Shown one piece after another: positions 17,380 through 25,598 of a stretch of DNA of 64,000 bases. Source of the stretch: Streptomyces venezuelae ATCC 10712 (GTDB lineage: Bacteria; Actinomycetota; Actinomycetes; Streptomycetales; Streptomycetaceae); assembly GCF_008639165.1 (NCBI RefSeq), contig NZ_CP029197.1:1984001-2048000 (forward strand), written 5' to 3'. The number at the start of each line of letters is the position of its first letter. Positions within the stretch are counted from its first letter, which is position 1. Position numbers and translations under genes: made by a program. The notes below the pieces were generated by a model. It was not told the DNA's origin and searched no databases. It saw nothing but the letters and a program-made list of their open reading frames with translations.

Positions 17380-18522
17380 CTACAGCAGCTCCCTGAGACG
17401 CTCCGCCAGCAGGTCCCAGCGCCACTTCTCCTCGACCCAGGCCCGGCCGCGCTCGCCCATGCGGGCGCGGAGCTCCGGGTCGAGGAGGAGGGTGGTGACG
17501 CGGTCGGCGGTGTCCTCGGGGGACTCGCCGCGGACGACCCAGCCGGTCTCGCCGTCGAGGACCGCGTCCGGGGCGCCGCCCGAGTCGCCCGCGACGACCG
17601 GGAGGCCGGTCGCGGAGGCCTCCAGGTAGACGATGCCGAGGCCCTCGACGTCGAGGCCGCCGCGGCGGGTGCGGCAGGGCATCGCGAAGACGTCTCCGGC
17701 GCCGTAGTGGGCGGGGAGCTCCGACCAGGGGACGGCGCCGGTGAAGCGCACGGATCCGGCCACGCCGGTCTCGGCGGCGAGGCGGTGCAGGTCCTTCTCG
17801 TACGGGCCGCCGCCGACGACCAGGAGGACCGCGTCCGGCACCCGGCGCAGGATCCGGGGCATCGCCCGGATCAGGGTGTCCTGGCCCTTGCGCGGCACGA
17901 GCCGGGAGACGCAGACGACGACGGGCCGGTCGCTGAGCCCGAGGCGGGCGCGGACCTCGGCGCCGCCGGAGCCGGGGTGGAAGGTCTTCTCGTCGACGCC
18001 GGGCGGCAGCTGGACCATCCGGCCGGCCGCGGCGGGCGTGAGGGCCGCCGCGATCCGGGAGCGGGTGTACTCGCCGAGGTAGGTGATCGTGTCGGTGCCC
18101 TCGCCGATCCGCCGCAGCAGCTGCCGGGAGCCGGGCAGCTGGGCCCAGCCCGCCTCGTGGCCGTGCGTGGTGGCGACGAGCCGCCGGGCGCCGGCCCTGC
18201 GCAGGGCGGGGCCCATCAGGCCGAGCGGGGCGGCCGCGCCGAACCACACGGACTCGCAGCCGTGCTCGCGCAGCAGCGCGGTGGCGCGGGCGGTGACCCG
18301 GGGTGTGGGCAACAGCATGGTGGTGCGATCGCGCACGACCGTGAAAGGCTGTTCGGCGTCGAACGCGGCCGTCGCCTCGATCCCTTCGCGGCTGCGCTTC
18401 CAGGTGGAGGCGTAGACCACGATCCGTTCGGGATCCAGGCGGAGCGCCATGTTGTGCAGGAAGGCCTGGATTCCGCCGGGACGCGGCGGGAAGTCGTTGG
18501 TTACGATCAGGGTCTTGTGCAT
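17380..18522 (-). CDS. pimB: GT4 mannosyltransferase, PimB-like
   Basis: A 380-residue GT-B glycosyltransferase closely resembling mycobacterial PimB (Rv2188c), which transfers mannose from GDP-mannose to phosphatidylinositol monomannoside at the cytoplasmic membrane face. Shared landmarks are TNDFPPRPGGIQAF at the N-terminus, VWFGAAAPL, THGHEAGW, CVSRLVPRKGQD, VVGGGPYEKDL, AMPCRTRRGGLDVEGLGIVYLEAS and the C-terminal WRWDLLAERL. The start is set at ATG 18522 (MHKTLIVTND); frame upstream adds a few unrelated residues. FadD is convergent and the GT87 membrane mannosyltransferase is divergent, so PIM-related genes cluster here. Confidence 0.88.
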   Translation of the reverse strand: MHKTLIVTNDFPPRPGGIQAFLHNMALRLDPERIVVYASTWKRSREGIEATAAFDAEQPFTVVRDRTTMLLPTPRVTARATALLREHGCESVWFGAAAPLGLMGPALRRAGARRLVATTHGHEAGWAQLPGSRQLLRRIGEGTDTITYLGEYTRSRIAAALTPAAAGRMVQLPPGVDEKTFHPGSGGAEVRARLGLSDRPVVVCVSRLVPRKGQDTLIRAMPRILRRVPDAVLLVVGGGPYEKDLHRLAAETGVAGSVRFTGAVPWSELPAHYGAGDVFAMPCRTRRGGLDVEGLGIVYLEASATGLPVVAGDSGGAPDAVLDGETGWVVRGESPEDTADRVTTLLLDPELRARMGERGRAWVEEKWRWDLLAERLRELL

Positions 18523-18609
18523 CGTGGCCGAATCTACCGCGAGCGCACCCACCGCCCAGCACCACCACTCCCCGCGTCAGCGGGCCGACAGGACAAGGAC
18601 GAGACAGTG

Positions 18610-19884
18610 ATGACGGGCGCAGTGGGGAAGTGGTCACGCTCAGGTCTGCGGCTTCCGGTCGGCCTCTGGGCCCTGACCCGGGTGCTCCTGCTGCTGTGCG
18701 TCTTCAAGGTCGTGGTGATCCCGGGTCCGGACATCACGTTCGACATCGAGGAGATCTACCAGGGCTGGTACGAGGTCCTGCGGACGGGCACGTATCCGCT
18801 GGACGACGTGACCTGGCAGTATCCGCCGGCCGCCGCCTTCGCGATCCTCTCCCCCGCGGTGCTGCCCTTCCTCGGCTACTCGGCCGCCTTCTTCGTGCTC
18901 GCCCTCCTGTGTGACGCGTTCGTCTTCGGGCTGCTGCTGCACACCGGCCGCCGGGCGGGCCGGTCGCCGCGCGGTGCCTGGATATGGATCGCGGGTGTCG
19001 CGCTGTTCGGCCCGACCACGTACGCCCGGTACGACGTGATGGTGACCGCCGTCGCGGTGGCGGCGCTGCTCGCGGCGAGCCGTTCGCCGCGAGTCCTCGG
19101 GGCGCTCGCGGGCTTCGGCGCGGTCCTGAAGGTGTGGCCGGTGCTGCTGCTCGCGGGCACCCCGAAGGGGCGTGCGACCTTCCGCTCCTGGCCGGTCGCG
19201 GTGGGCGCGGCGGCCGCGGTGCTGCTGTTCTGCGTGCTGTGGATGCCGGGCGCGCTGGCCTTCCTCTCCTTCCAGCGCGACCGGGGCACGGAGGTCGAGT
19301 CGCTGGGCGCGATGGTCTTCCACGTGGCCCGGCACTTCGGCTGGAGCGGCGAGGCGCGGATGAACTTCGGTTCGATCGAGTTCCTCGGACCGTACGTCTC
19401 GACGGTCTCGACGGCCGCGATGGTGCTGACCTTCCTCGCCTTCGGCTGGCTGCTGCTGTGGCGGTTCAAGGCGCGGCGCTTCACCTCGTCGACGGTGGCG
19501 GACGCGGCTTTCGTGGCCGTGCTGCTGTTCACGACGACGAGCCGGGTGCTCTCCCCGCAGTACATGCTGTGGCTGGTGGGTCTGGCGGCGGTGTGCCTGG
19601 CGTACCGGTCGAGCCGGATGCAGCGGCCGGTGCACCTGGTCGTCTGGGCGACGGCGGTGACGCAGTTCGAGTTCCCGGTGTGGTTCTCGCACGTGACGCG
19701 GAGCGACCCGCTGGGCATCGCGGTGCTGTTCACCCGGAACGGCCTGCTGATCGCCGCCACGGTCATCGCCTGCCGCATCCTGTGGCAGCAGACGGTGACG
19801 GAGCCCCGGCTCGGGGCCAGGGCCGTGGTGCCCGCGCAGGCGACTCACTCGGACCGCGCGAAGGCCCTGTCCGGCTCGCGCTGA
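18610..19884 (+). CDS. GT87-family (DUF2029) membrane mannosyltransferase
   Basis: A 424-residue integral membrane protein with about ten hydrophobic segments. The first extracytoplasmic loop has the GT-C type acidic motif (PGPDITFDIEEIYQGWY), followed by WQYPPAAAF and, later, SRVLSPQYMLWL, both characteristic of polyprenol-phosphate-mannose-dependent alpha-mannosyltransferases (GT87; mycobacterial Rv2181 is a remembered example). It would act outside the membrane on PIM/lipomannan-like lipids. ATG 18610 has AAGGACGAG upstream. Its 3' end overlaps the convergent MATE gene by 40 bp. Confidence 0.82.
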   Translation: MTGAVGKWSRSGLRLPVGLWALTRVLLLLCVFKVVVIPGPDITFDIEEIYQGWYEVLRTGTYPLDDVTWQYPPAAAFAILSPAVLPFLGYSAAFFVLALLCDAFVFGLLLHTGRRAGRSPRGAWIWIAGVALFGPTTYARYDVMVTAVAVAALLAASRSPRVLGALAGFGAVLKVWPVLLLAGTPKGRATFRSWPVAVGAAAAVLLFCVLWMPGALAFLSFQRDRGTEVESLGAMVFHVARHFGWSGEARMNFGSIEFLGPYVSTVSTAAMVLTFLAFGWLLLWRFKARRFTSSTVADAAFVAVLLFTTTSRVLSPQYMLWLVGLAAVCLAYRSSRMQRPVHLVVWATAVTQFEFPVWFSHVTRSDPLGIAVLFTRNGLLIAATVIACRILWQQTVTEPRLGARAVVPAQATHSDRAKALSGSR

Positions 19885-21173
19885 CCGGCGCCGTGGACAC
19901 GGCGCCGCAGCAGGCCCAGGGCCGCGCACTGGGCCGCCATGGCGAGGGCCATGGCCAGGCAGACGCCGGGCAGTCCGAGACCTGAGAGGCCGTACGCGAG
20001 CGGCAGCTGGACGAGGACGCCCGCGACCGTGATCCGGGCCAGGTACGGGCTGCCGCCGGTGCCCTCGAAGACCCCGGCGAGCGCGATGTATCCGGCCATG
20101 AGCAGCAGATAGGGGCCGAGGCAGCGCAGGAACAGCGCGCCCGCCTCCGCCACGGCGGGTTCGGCGCCGAAGGCCCGCATGACGGGTCCCGCGCAGACGA
20201 GCAGCAGCCCCGCCGCTCCCGCCCCGAGGGCCCCGCCGAGCAGCAGGGCCTGGCGTCCGACCGCCCGGCGTTCGTCGCGGCCCGCCCCGAGCAGGTGCGC
20301 GCTGTGGATGGCGGCGGCCTGCCGGACGGCGTAGAAGGCCATGGTCGCGACGTACATGGCCTTGGTGGCGATGCCGTAGGCGGCGATCTCGGTGACGCCG
20401 AGCCGGGCCACGACGGAGACGAGCGCGAGGGCCCCCGCCATCCGGACGGCGAAGTCGACGCCCATCGGCAGGCCGGTGCCCGCGGTACGGCGCAGGGCGG
20501 CGGTGGTCCGCTCGGCGGGGCGGGCGGCGCGGGCGGCCCTGAGCAGCGGGTGGCGGCGCAGGACGAGCAGTCCGGCGGCGAGGGCGACGGTCCGGCCGGT
20601 GACGGTGGCGAGGGCGGCGCCCCGCACGCCGTACGCCTGGATGAGCAGCGGGTCGAGGACGAGGATCAGCCCGTTGGCGAGGAAGGCGAGCCGCATGGGG
20701 GTGCGGGTGTCGCCGGCGCCCTTGAGGACGCCGTCGAGCACGGTGACGGCGAAGAAGACGGCGGTGCCGGGGAGCGAGACGGCGAAGTAGGCGACGGCCA
20801 GGGCGTGGGCGGGGTGGTCGTGGCCGCCGAGCAGCAGTGCGGCGAGCGGTTCGCGCAGCAGGTACCCGCCGAGGGCGACGGGCGGTACGAGCAGGGCGCC
20901 GAGGGCGGCGCCGCCGCGGACGGCCGCGCGGACGGCGCCGGGGTCGTCCGCGCCCCGGGCCCGGGCGACGAGCACGGTGGTGCCGGAGCCGGCGACGAGG
21001 ACGACGCCGAGGAGCAGGTTCTCGACGTTGGTGGCGACCGCGACGGCGGCGACGGCGTCCCCGCCGAGCCGGGCGACCCAGACGACATTGATGATCCCCG
21101 CGGCGACTCCGGCGAGGAGTTCGAGATAGACCGGGCGGGCGAGCCGGACGAGCGTGCGGCGGTGTGCGGACAT
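19845..21173 (-). CDS. MATE-family multidrug efflux transporter (DinF-like)
   Basis: A 442-residue polytopic membrane protein with twelve hydrophobic segments in two pseudo-symmetric halves, starting RLARPVYLELLAG and containing GAGDTRTPM and FEGTGGSPYL, the equivalent loops of the two halves. MATE proteins export drugs or metabolites using H+ or Na+. The gene is divergent from a PadR regulator, and the 112-bp gap holds tandem operator-like repeats, so drug- or metabolite-responsive control is likely. The last 40 bp overlap the convergent GT87 gene. Confidence 0.9.
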   Translation of the reverse strand: MSAHRRTLVRLARPVYLELLAGVAAGIINVVWVARLGGDAVAAVAVATNVENLLLGVVLVAGSGTTVLVARARGADDPGAVRAAVRGGAALGALLVPPVALGGYLLREPLAALLLGGHDHPAHALAVAYFAVSLPGTAVFFAVTVLDGVLKGAGDTRTPMRLAFLANGLILVLDPLLIQAYGVRGAALATVTGRTVALAAGLLVLRRHPLLRAARAARPAERTTAALRRTAGTGLPMGVDFAVRMAGALALVSVVARLGVTEIAAYGIATKAMYVATMAFYAVRQAAAIHSAHLLGAGRDERRAVGRQALLLGGALGAGAAGLLLVCAGPVMRAFGAEPAVAEAGALFLRCLGPYLLLMAGYIALAGVFEGTGGSPYLARITVAGVLVQLPLAYGLSGLGLPGVCLAMALAMAAQCAALGLLRRRVHGAGQREPDRAFARSE

Positions 21174-21198
21174 GGGACGGGTCCCCCTCGTTTCGTTG

Positions 21199-21230
21199 TA
21201 CCTCGATTAGAGGCACCTCGAAAAGAGGTA
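21199..21230. promoter_or_regulatory. Operator-like tandem inverted repeats between MATE and padR
   Basis: Two dyads with five-base AT-rich spacers abut: TACCTC-GATTA-GAGGCA (21199-21215) and CACCTC-GAAAA-GAGGTA (21214-21230). The four ACCTC/GAGG half-sites lie midway between the divergent genes, where a PadR dimer would be expected to bind and repress both. Confidence 0.75.
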
Positions 21231-21285
21231 GCATGGCGAGCGTTCCGACGACAAGCACGGACGACGAGCCCGAAGGAGGCGCCCG

Positions 21286-21816
21286 GTGCTGGAACTGTCG
21301 ATCCTGGGCTTCCTGTACGAGAAGCCCCTGCACGGGTACGAGCTGAAGGAGCGCATCCACGGCCTCAGCGGCCACGTCCGCCCCGTCAGCGACGGCGCCC
21401 TCTACCCGGCGATCACCCGCCTGGTGAAGAACGGCCTGGTGGACAGCCGTACGGAGCCGGGCGCCAGCGCGGCCCCGCGCCGGACGCTCTCGCTCACCCC
21501 CGAGGGCCGCCGGGAGCTGCTCGCCAGGCTGCGGGCGCCCAAGGACGCCGAGATCACCGACGGCCAGCGCTTCTTCACGCTGCTCGCGTTCCTCGGCCAC
21601 CTGCCCGACCCGGCGGACCAGGCGGCCGTGCTGCGCCGCCGCCAGGACTTCCTGAACACCCCGGCCAGCTTCTTCTACGAGGACGGGACCCCGGTCAGGG
21701 CCGAGCGGGAGCCGGACCTCTTCCGCCAGGGCATGCTGCGGATCGCCCGCGCGACGGGCACGGCCGAGAAGGCCTGGCTGGCGGAGGCCCTGGCCGAACT
21801 GGAGGGAACCGGCTAA
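21286..21816 (+). CDS. PadR-family transcriptional regulator
   Basis: A 176-residue repressor-type regulator. The N-terminal winged helix (residues 1-75) has LELSILGFLYEKPLHGYELKE and DGALYPAITRLVKNGLV, the PadR signature, and the wing follows at APRRTLSLTPEGRREL. The C-terminal helices (about 90-176) form the Vir-like dimerisation domain. GTG 21286 is preceded by GAAGGAGG. It probably autoregulates and controls the divergent MATE pump through the dyads at 21199-21230; that link is inference. Its stop overlaps the convergent lipoprotein gene by 4 bp. Confidence 0.9.
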   Translation: MLELSILGFLYEKPLHGYELKERIHGLSGHVRPVSDGALYPAITRLVKNGLVDSRTEPGASAAPRRTLSLTPEGRRELLARLRAPKDAEITDGQRFFTLLAFLGHLPDPADQAAVLRRRQDFLNTPASFFYEDGTPVRAEREPDLFRQGMLRIARATGTAEKAWLAEALAELEGTG

Positions 21817-23039
21817 CCGAGCCGCTCCCCCACGTACGCGCGCCAGTCCGCGGTGAACTCCTCCGGCGTGGTGCCCAGCACCTCCTGGAGCGCCTTCTCC
21901 ACCGCGCCCTCCCGGGCCGGGTGCGCGCCCACCGCCCGGTAGAAGTCCCGCAGCTCCCCCTCGCCCCAGCGGTCGGCGATCAGCTCGCAGGCCAGCCAGC
22001 CGCCCTCGTACGCCCTGGCCAGCGCGTCCGCCTCGCCGCCGAAGGCGAAGTCGGCGTCCTCCGGGAGCCGGGCGGGCAGCTCGCCCGCCCGCACCGCGCG
22101 GCGCAGCTCGGGCGCGGCCTGGGCGGGGCCGCGGCCGGCGTCCCGGTAGGCGACCCAGTCCGCGAAGCCCTCGGAGAGCCAGACCGGGGTGGAGGGGGTG
22201 GTGGCGGCGCGGGTGGCGACGTGCGTGGTCTCGTGGGTGAGGACGAGCTGCCGGCCGAAGTCCCCGAGGACGCCGTACGCCTCCGGGTTGACGATCACCC
22301 GGTCCGCGGGGGCGTCCGCGCCGCCCCGGGTCTCCCCGGTGGTGACGGCCGCGATGCCCCGGTAGGAGGCCCCGGGCGCGCCGAGGAGTTCCCCCATCCC
22401 CTGGAGCGAGCCGGGGACCAGGACGACCACCTCGCGGGCCCAGTCGGAGGGCCAGGCGGCGGAGACGGCGGGGACGGCCCGGTCGGCCGCCGCGGCGATC
22501 TCCCGGAGCCGTTCGGGCTTCTGGCCGACGCCGAGCACCAGCGAACGGTCGCCCCGCACGGTCGCGACCTCGCCCTGCTCCCACAGGTGCCGGGGGGCGC
22601 CGTCGGCCGGCCGGTCACCGGCCACGTACCAGCGTCCGTCCCGCTCGGTCAGGTCGAGGACCCGGGCGCCGGTGGCGGGCCGCTTGTCGTGGTCCCGGAG
22701 CCGGTAGCCCAGCTCGGCGCGGGCGGTGACCCGGTCGGACGCCGTGCGGTCGACGCCGGTGAGCCGGTACGTCCAGCCGTCGACCGGCACCGCCGCGAGC
22801 CGCCGGAACACGGCGAGCGCGGCCGGCGCGTACGCGGGGTCCACGCCGACCAGGTAGGCGGCCTGGTCACGGTCGAGGAGCGCCCTGGACTGCCGGTCGA
22901 GGAGCGTCTGTATCTCCCGGGTCGTGGTGTCGACGGGCCCGGCCTGGGCGCCGCAGCCGACAAGACCCACGAGGGTGAGCAGCAGGGCGAGCGCGCAGGC
23001 CGTCGCCGACCGCCGCGTTCCGCACCCCTGACCTGACAC
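21813..23039 (-). CDS. Lipoprotein with gluzincin-type HETTH metallopeptidase motif
   Basis: A 408-residue exported protein. The N-terminus has a signal peptide ending in the lipobox LVGC (Cys about 29), so it should be a membrane-anchored lipoprotein. Residues about 40-150 resemble a small alpha/beta ligand or substrate-recognition domain. The active-site helix LTHETTHVATR (about 263-273) followed by WLSEGFADWVAY (about 286) matches HExxH...E gluzincin peptidases of the DUF4157/peptidase MA type. GTG 23039 is used. Substrate unknown. Lies between the convergent PadR gene and the NlpC/P60 pair. Confidence 0.78.
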   Translation of the reverse strand: MSGQGCGTRRSATACALALLLTLVGLVGCGAQAGPVDTTTREIQTLLDRQSRALLDRDQAAYLVGVDPAYAPAALAVFRRLAAVPVDGWTYRLTGVDRTASDRVTARAELGYRLRDHDKRPATGARVLDLTERDGRWYVAGDRPADGAPRHLWEQGEVATVRGDRSLVLGVGQKPERLREIAAAADRAVPAVSAAWPSDWAREVVVLVPGSLQGMGELLGAPGASYRGIAAVTTGETRGGADAPADRVIVNPEAYGVLGDFGRQLVLTHETTHVATRAATTPSTPVWLSEGFADWVAYRDAGRGPAQAAPELRRAVRAGELPARLPEDADFAFGGEADALARAYEGGWLACELIADRWGEGELRDFYRAVGAHPAREGAVEKALQEVLGTTPEEFTADWRAYVGERLG

Positions 23040-23087
23040 GCCTCCGATCGTACGGTCGGATCGGCGCCGGCGGCGTACCGGACCGGC

Positions 23088-24098
23088 TCAGACCCGGGTC
23101 ACCGTCACGTTCGACATCATGTTCACCGGGTCGTAGCGCACCCGCGCGCCCGGGTAGGGGGCGTGGATGACCTGCCCGTTGCCCGCGTAGATCCCGACGT
23201 GGCTGGCGTCGCCGCGGTAGGTGACGAGGTCCCCGGGCTGCGCCTGCGACAGCGGCACCTGACGGCCCGCGTGGCGCTGTGCGGAGGAGGTGCGGGGCAG
23301 GCTGATCCCGGCCTGCCGGTACGACCAGACCATCAGGCCCGAGCAGTCGAAGGCGGAGGGTCCGGTGGCGCCCCACACGTACGGCTTACCGATCGCGCTG
23401 CGGGCGGCGATCACCGCGGCGGCGGCCCGTGAGGAGCCCGCCGGGAGGTCGGCCATGGGCGGCAGGTCCTCCGCGCGCCCGCCGGAGCGCGAGGCCCGGT
23501 CGAACTCGGCGCGGTCCTCGACGGTGAGGGCGGCGAGCGCCCGGCGGGCCTCGGCGAGCTTGCGTTCCACGGTGCGCTTGTGGCGGGCGACCTCGGCCCG
23601 GCTGCGCTCCAGCTCGCCCAGGGTGGTCCGGGCCTCGGACCGCTTCTGGTCGAGCCGCCGCTGCTCGCGCAGGAGCTCGGCGAGGGCGACGCCCTGCCGG
23701 GCGGTGAGCCGGTCGAGGGCCGAGGCGCGCTCCAGGTAGCTGTCCGGGTCGGAGGAGAGCAGCAGGGCGAGGGCGGGGTCGATGCCGCCGGAGCGGTACT
23801 GGGCGCCGGCGACCGAACCGAGCGCCCCCCGCATGTGGTTGATGCGCTCCTGGCCCCGGGCGAGCCCGTCCTGGGCCAGGGAGACCGCGCGGCGCAGCGC
23901 GTCCGCCTTCTCGTCCGCCCGGTTGTAGCCCTCCGTGGCCTGCTCGGCCTCCTCGAAGAGCCGGTCCACGGTGGCACGCGTGGCCGCCTGGCCGGCCCCG
24001 GGGTCGGCGCTCGCGGGGACGGCCCCGAAGGACGCCGCCGCGGTGGCCGCGGCGGCGGTGAGGACGGTGACCCTGGCGGGTCGGCGGTGGGACGCCAC
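23088..24098 (-). CDS. Secreted NlpC/P60 peptidoglycan endopeptidase 1
   Basis: A 336-residue exported hydrolase: signal peptide (1-31, ending PASA), a long coiled coil rich in Glu/Arg/Leu (about 35-190) and a C-terminal NlpC/P60 domain (about 215-336). The catalytic Cys is in FDCSGLMVW, the His in SHVGIYAG and the third polar position in VIHAP. The family cleaves D-Glu-m-Dpm bonds in stem peptides, and the coiled coil may hold the domain inactive or recruit a partner as in RipA-like proteins. GTG 24098 has GGAG eight bases upstream; the frame extends further without a ribosome site. It lacks the leader RNA of its tandem paralogue. Confidence 0.9.
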   Translation of the reverse strand: MASHRRPARVTVLTAAAATAAASFGAVPASADPGAGQAATRATVDRLFEEAEQATEGYNRADEKADALRRAVSLAQDGLARGQERINHMRGALGSVAGAQYRSGGIDPALALLLSSDPDSYLERASALDRLTARQGVALAELLREQRRLDQKRSEARTTLGELERSRAEVARHKRTVERKLAEARRALAALTVEDRAEFDRASRSGGRAEDLPPMADLPAGSSRAAAAVIAARSAIGKPYVWGATGPSAFDCSGLMVWSYRQAGISLPRTSSAQRHAGRQVPLSQAQPGDLVTYRGDASHVGIYAGNGQVIHAPYPGARVRYDPVNMMSNVTVTRV

Positions 24099-24190
24099 GA
24101 ATCGCGCTCCGTTCGGCTCGACGCAGACTGGCGCGGCAGACAGTAGCCGCTGATCACTCCGCGTCCAACGAAGCCGTCGGACACACAAAG

Positions 24191-24231
24191 TGACGCCCCG
24201 CCGGAGATCACAGGTCACCGGCGGGGCGTCA
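24191..24231 (-). terminator. Terminator between the two NlpC/P60 genes
   Basis: Perfect 14-bp stem (24191-24204 with 24218-24231) in the 192-bp gap after the upstream paralogue, so the two genes are separate transcription units. Confidence 0.88.
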
Positions 24232-24290
24232 GGTCAGTTCGCGTCGCGGTGAACCACCCGATTGGGCGGTTCGGCGCGGCTCGTCGGGGG

Positions 24291-25340
24291 TCAGCCGGCG
24301 ATGCGGACGCCGAACTGGAACGAACCCATCGTGTTCATCGACTCGTAGCGGACGAAGGCGCCCGAGTACGGGGCGTGCAGAACGGTGTTGTTGCCCGCGT
24401 AGAGACCCACGTGCTGCAGGCCGTTGAAGAAGACCAGGTCGCCCGGCTTGAGCTGGCTGCGGCCGATCTTCGTGCCGTCGTTCTGCTGGGTGTAGGTGGT
24501 GCGGGTGAGGTCGACGCCGGCCTTGCCGTAGGCCCACTGCGTCAGACCGGAGCAGTCGAACGAGTTGGGGCCCTCGTGGCCGGAGGCGTACGGCATGCCG
24601 ACCCGGGTGGCGGCGGCACTGAGCGCGGCGGCGCCGAAGCCGGAGGCGGGGGCCTCGTTGCCGAGGTCCAGGCGCTCGCCGGCGGCGCGGCTGGCGCGCT
24701 GCGACTTCTGCCGCTCCTCCTCGGCCAGCTTGGCCTTCTCGGCGGCGGTGAGGGTGTTGAGGAGCTTCTGGGCCTCGGCCAGCTTGCCCTGGTACTTCTT
24801 CTTCTTCTCGCTGAGCGTCTTGCGGACGTCCTCGAGGTCGGCCAGCTTCGTGGTGGCCTCGGCGCGCTGCTGCGCGAGGCTCCGCTGCTTGGACTGGATC
24901 GAGCTGAGGACGTCGGCCTGCTGGGCGCCGAGCTGGTCGACCGCGGAGGCCTTGTCGAGGTAGGTGTCCGGGTCGGCGGAGAGGAAGAGCTGGAGCGCCG
25001 GGTCGATGCCGCCGGAGCGGTACTGGGCGCTGGCGACCGAACCGATCTGGTCGCGCAGGGTGTTGAGCTCCTGCTGACCGCGGGCCACCTTGTCCTGGAG
25101 CTGGCCGATCTCCTTCTGCAGCTTGCCGCGGCGCTCTTCGGCCAGGTTCGCCTGCTCCGTGGCCTCCTCGGCCTCGTGGTGGAGCTTGTCGACCTTCGAC
25201 TTGACCTCGTCTATCGAGGGCTTGGCGGGGGCCGCCTGGGCGCCCGACTGGGCGGTGAGCGCTACGGCGGCGGCCGCGGTCGCGGTGAGTACGGTCACAC
25301 GCATGCGGCTCGGCTGCTTGGGTCGACGGTGGGACGCCAC
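24291..25340 (-). CDS. Secreted NlpC/P60 peptidoglycan endopeptidase 2
   Basis: A 349-residue paralogue of the preceding hydrolase, with the same start motif VASHRRP, a signal peptide (about 1-36, ending AQAA), a coiled coil (about 40-205) and NlpC/P60 domain (about 230-349) with FDCSGLTQW, QHVGLYAG and VLHAP. It differs in having an Arg/Met-rich insert before the signal core and Lys-rich coils. GTG 25340 follows GAAGGAG. The 5' untranslated region carries a structured leader with a CGGAGGAACC loop, suggesting riboswitch control of wall-lytic activity. Confidence 0.9.
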   Translation of the reverse strand: MASHRRPKQPSRMRVTVLTATAAAAVALTAQSGAQAAPAKPSIDEVKSKVDKLHHEAEEATEQANLAEERRGKLQKEIGQLQDKVARGQQELNTLRDQIGSVASAQYRSGGIDPALQLFLSADPDTYLDKASAVDQLGAQQADVLSSIQSKQRSLAQQRAEATTKLADLEDVRKTLSEKKKKYQGKLAEAQKLLNTLTAAEKAKLAEEERQKSQRASRAAGERLDLGNEAPASGFGAAALSAAATRVGMPYASGHEGPNSFDCSGLTQWAYGKAGVDLTRTTYTQQNDGTKIGRSQLKPGDLVFFNGLQHVGLYAGNNTVLHAPYSGAFVRYESMNTMGSFQFGVRIAG

Positions 25341-25351
25341 GAAGGCGAGCT

Positions 25352-25476
25352 CCTTCTTCCTCAGAGCCGCCCATCCGGTGAGGGGCAGGCGGTTCCTCCG
25401 CCGCCACCCCGGATGGGTGATCAACCGCGCGAAGGTTCGAAGCCCGACCCTAGTGACCAAGTTGTGATCAGTTCAA
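25352..25476 (-). promoter_or_regulatory. Promoter and structured leader RNA, candidate ydaO (c-di-AMP) riboswitch
   Basis: On the minus strand TTGAAC (25471-25476) and TAGGGT (25447-25452) form a promoter with an 18-bp spacer. The roughly 100-nt leader folds into a long hairpin (25370-25378 with 25409-25417) enclosing GGCGG-CGGAGGAA-CCGCC. The CGGAGGAACCGC segment equals a conserved part of the T. tengcongensis ydaO aptamer as I remember it, and ydaO leaders are known upstream of Streptomyces wall hydrolases. I do not see the usual downstream GGGTGAATC box, so the class is tentative. Confidence 0.45.
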
Positions 25477-25598
25477 ATCCCACTGGCAAAAATATCGCGC
25501 ACGCACCACTTTATTTACACGCACCGCACGGGCAGTGATGAGCAGTTGACGGTGCGCCCCCCAGAATTCGGGCATAAGGCCCAGGAGTTGCCGATGCG

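Noticed and set aside
16114..19884. 1256-codon plus-strand frame fused through fadD, antisense pimB and the GT87 gene
   Set aside because: Only the part from 18610 has proper codon bias and family motifs; the rest is a stop-free shadow.
18640..22584. 1314-codon minus-strand frame
   Set aside because: Out-of-frame or antisense shadow of the MATE, PadR, lipoprotein and GT87 genes; no motif, Arg/Gly-rich throughout.
24099..24190. Second c-di-AMP-type leader upstream of the first NlpC/P60 gene
   Set aside because: The stretch is short and lacks the CGGAGGAACC loop seen upstream of the paralogue.
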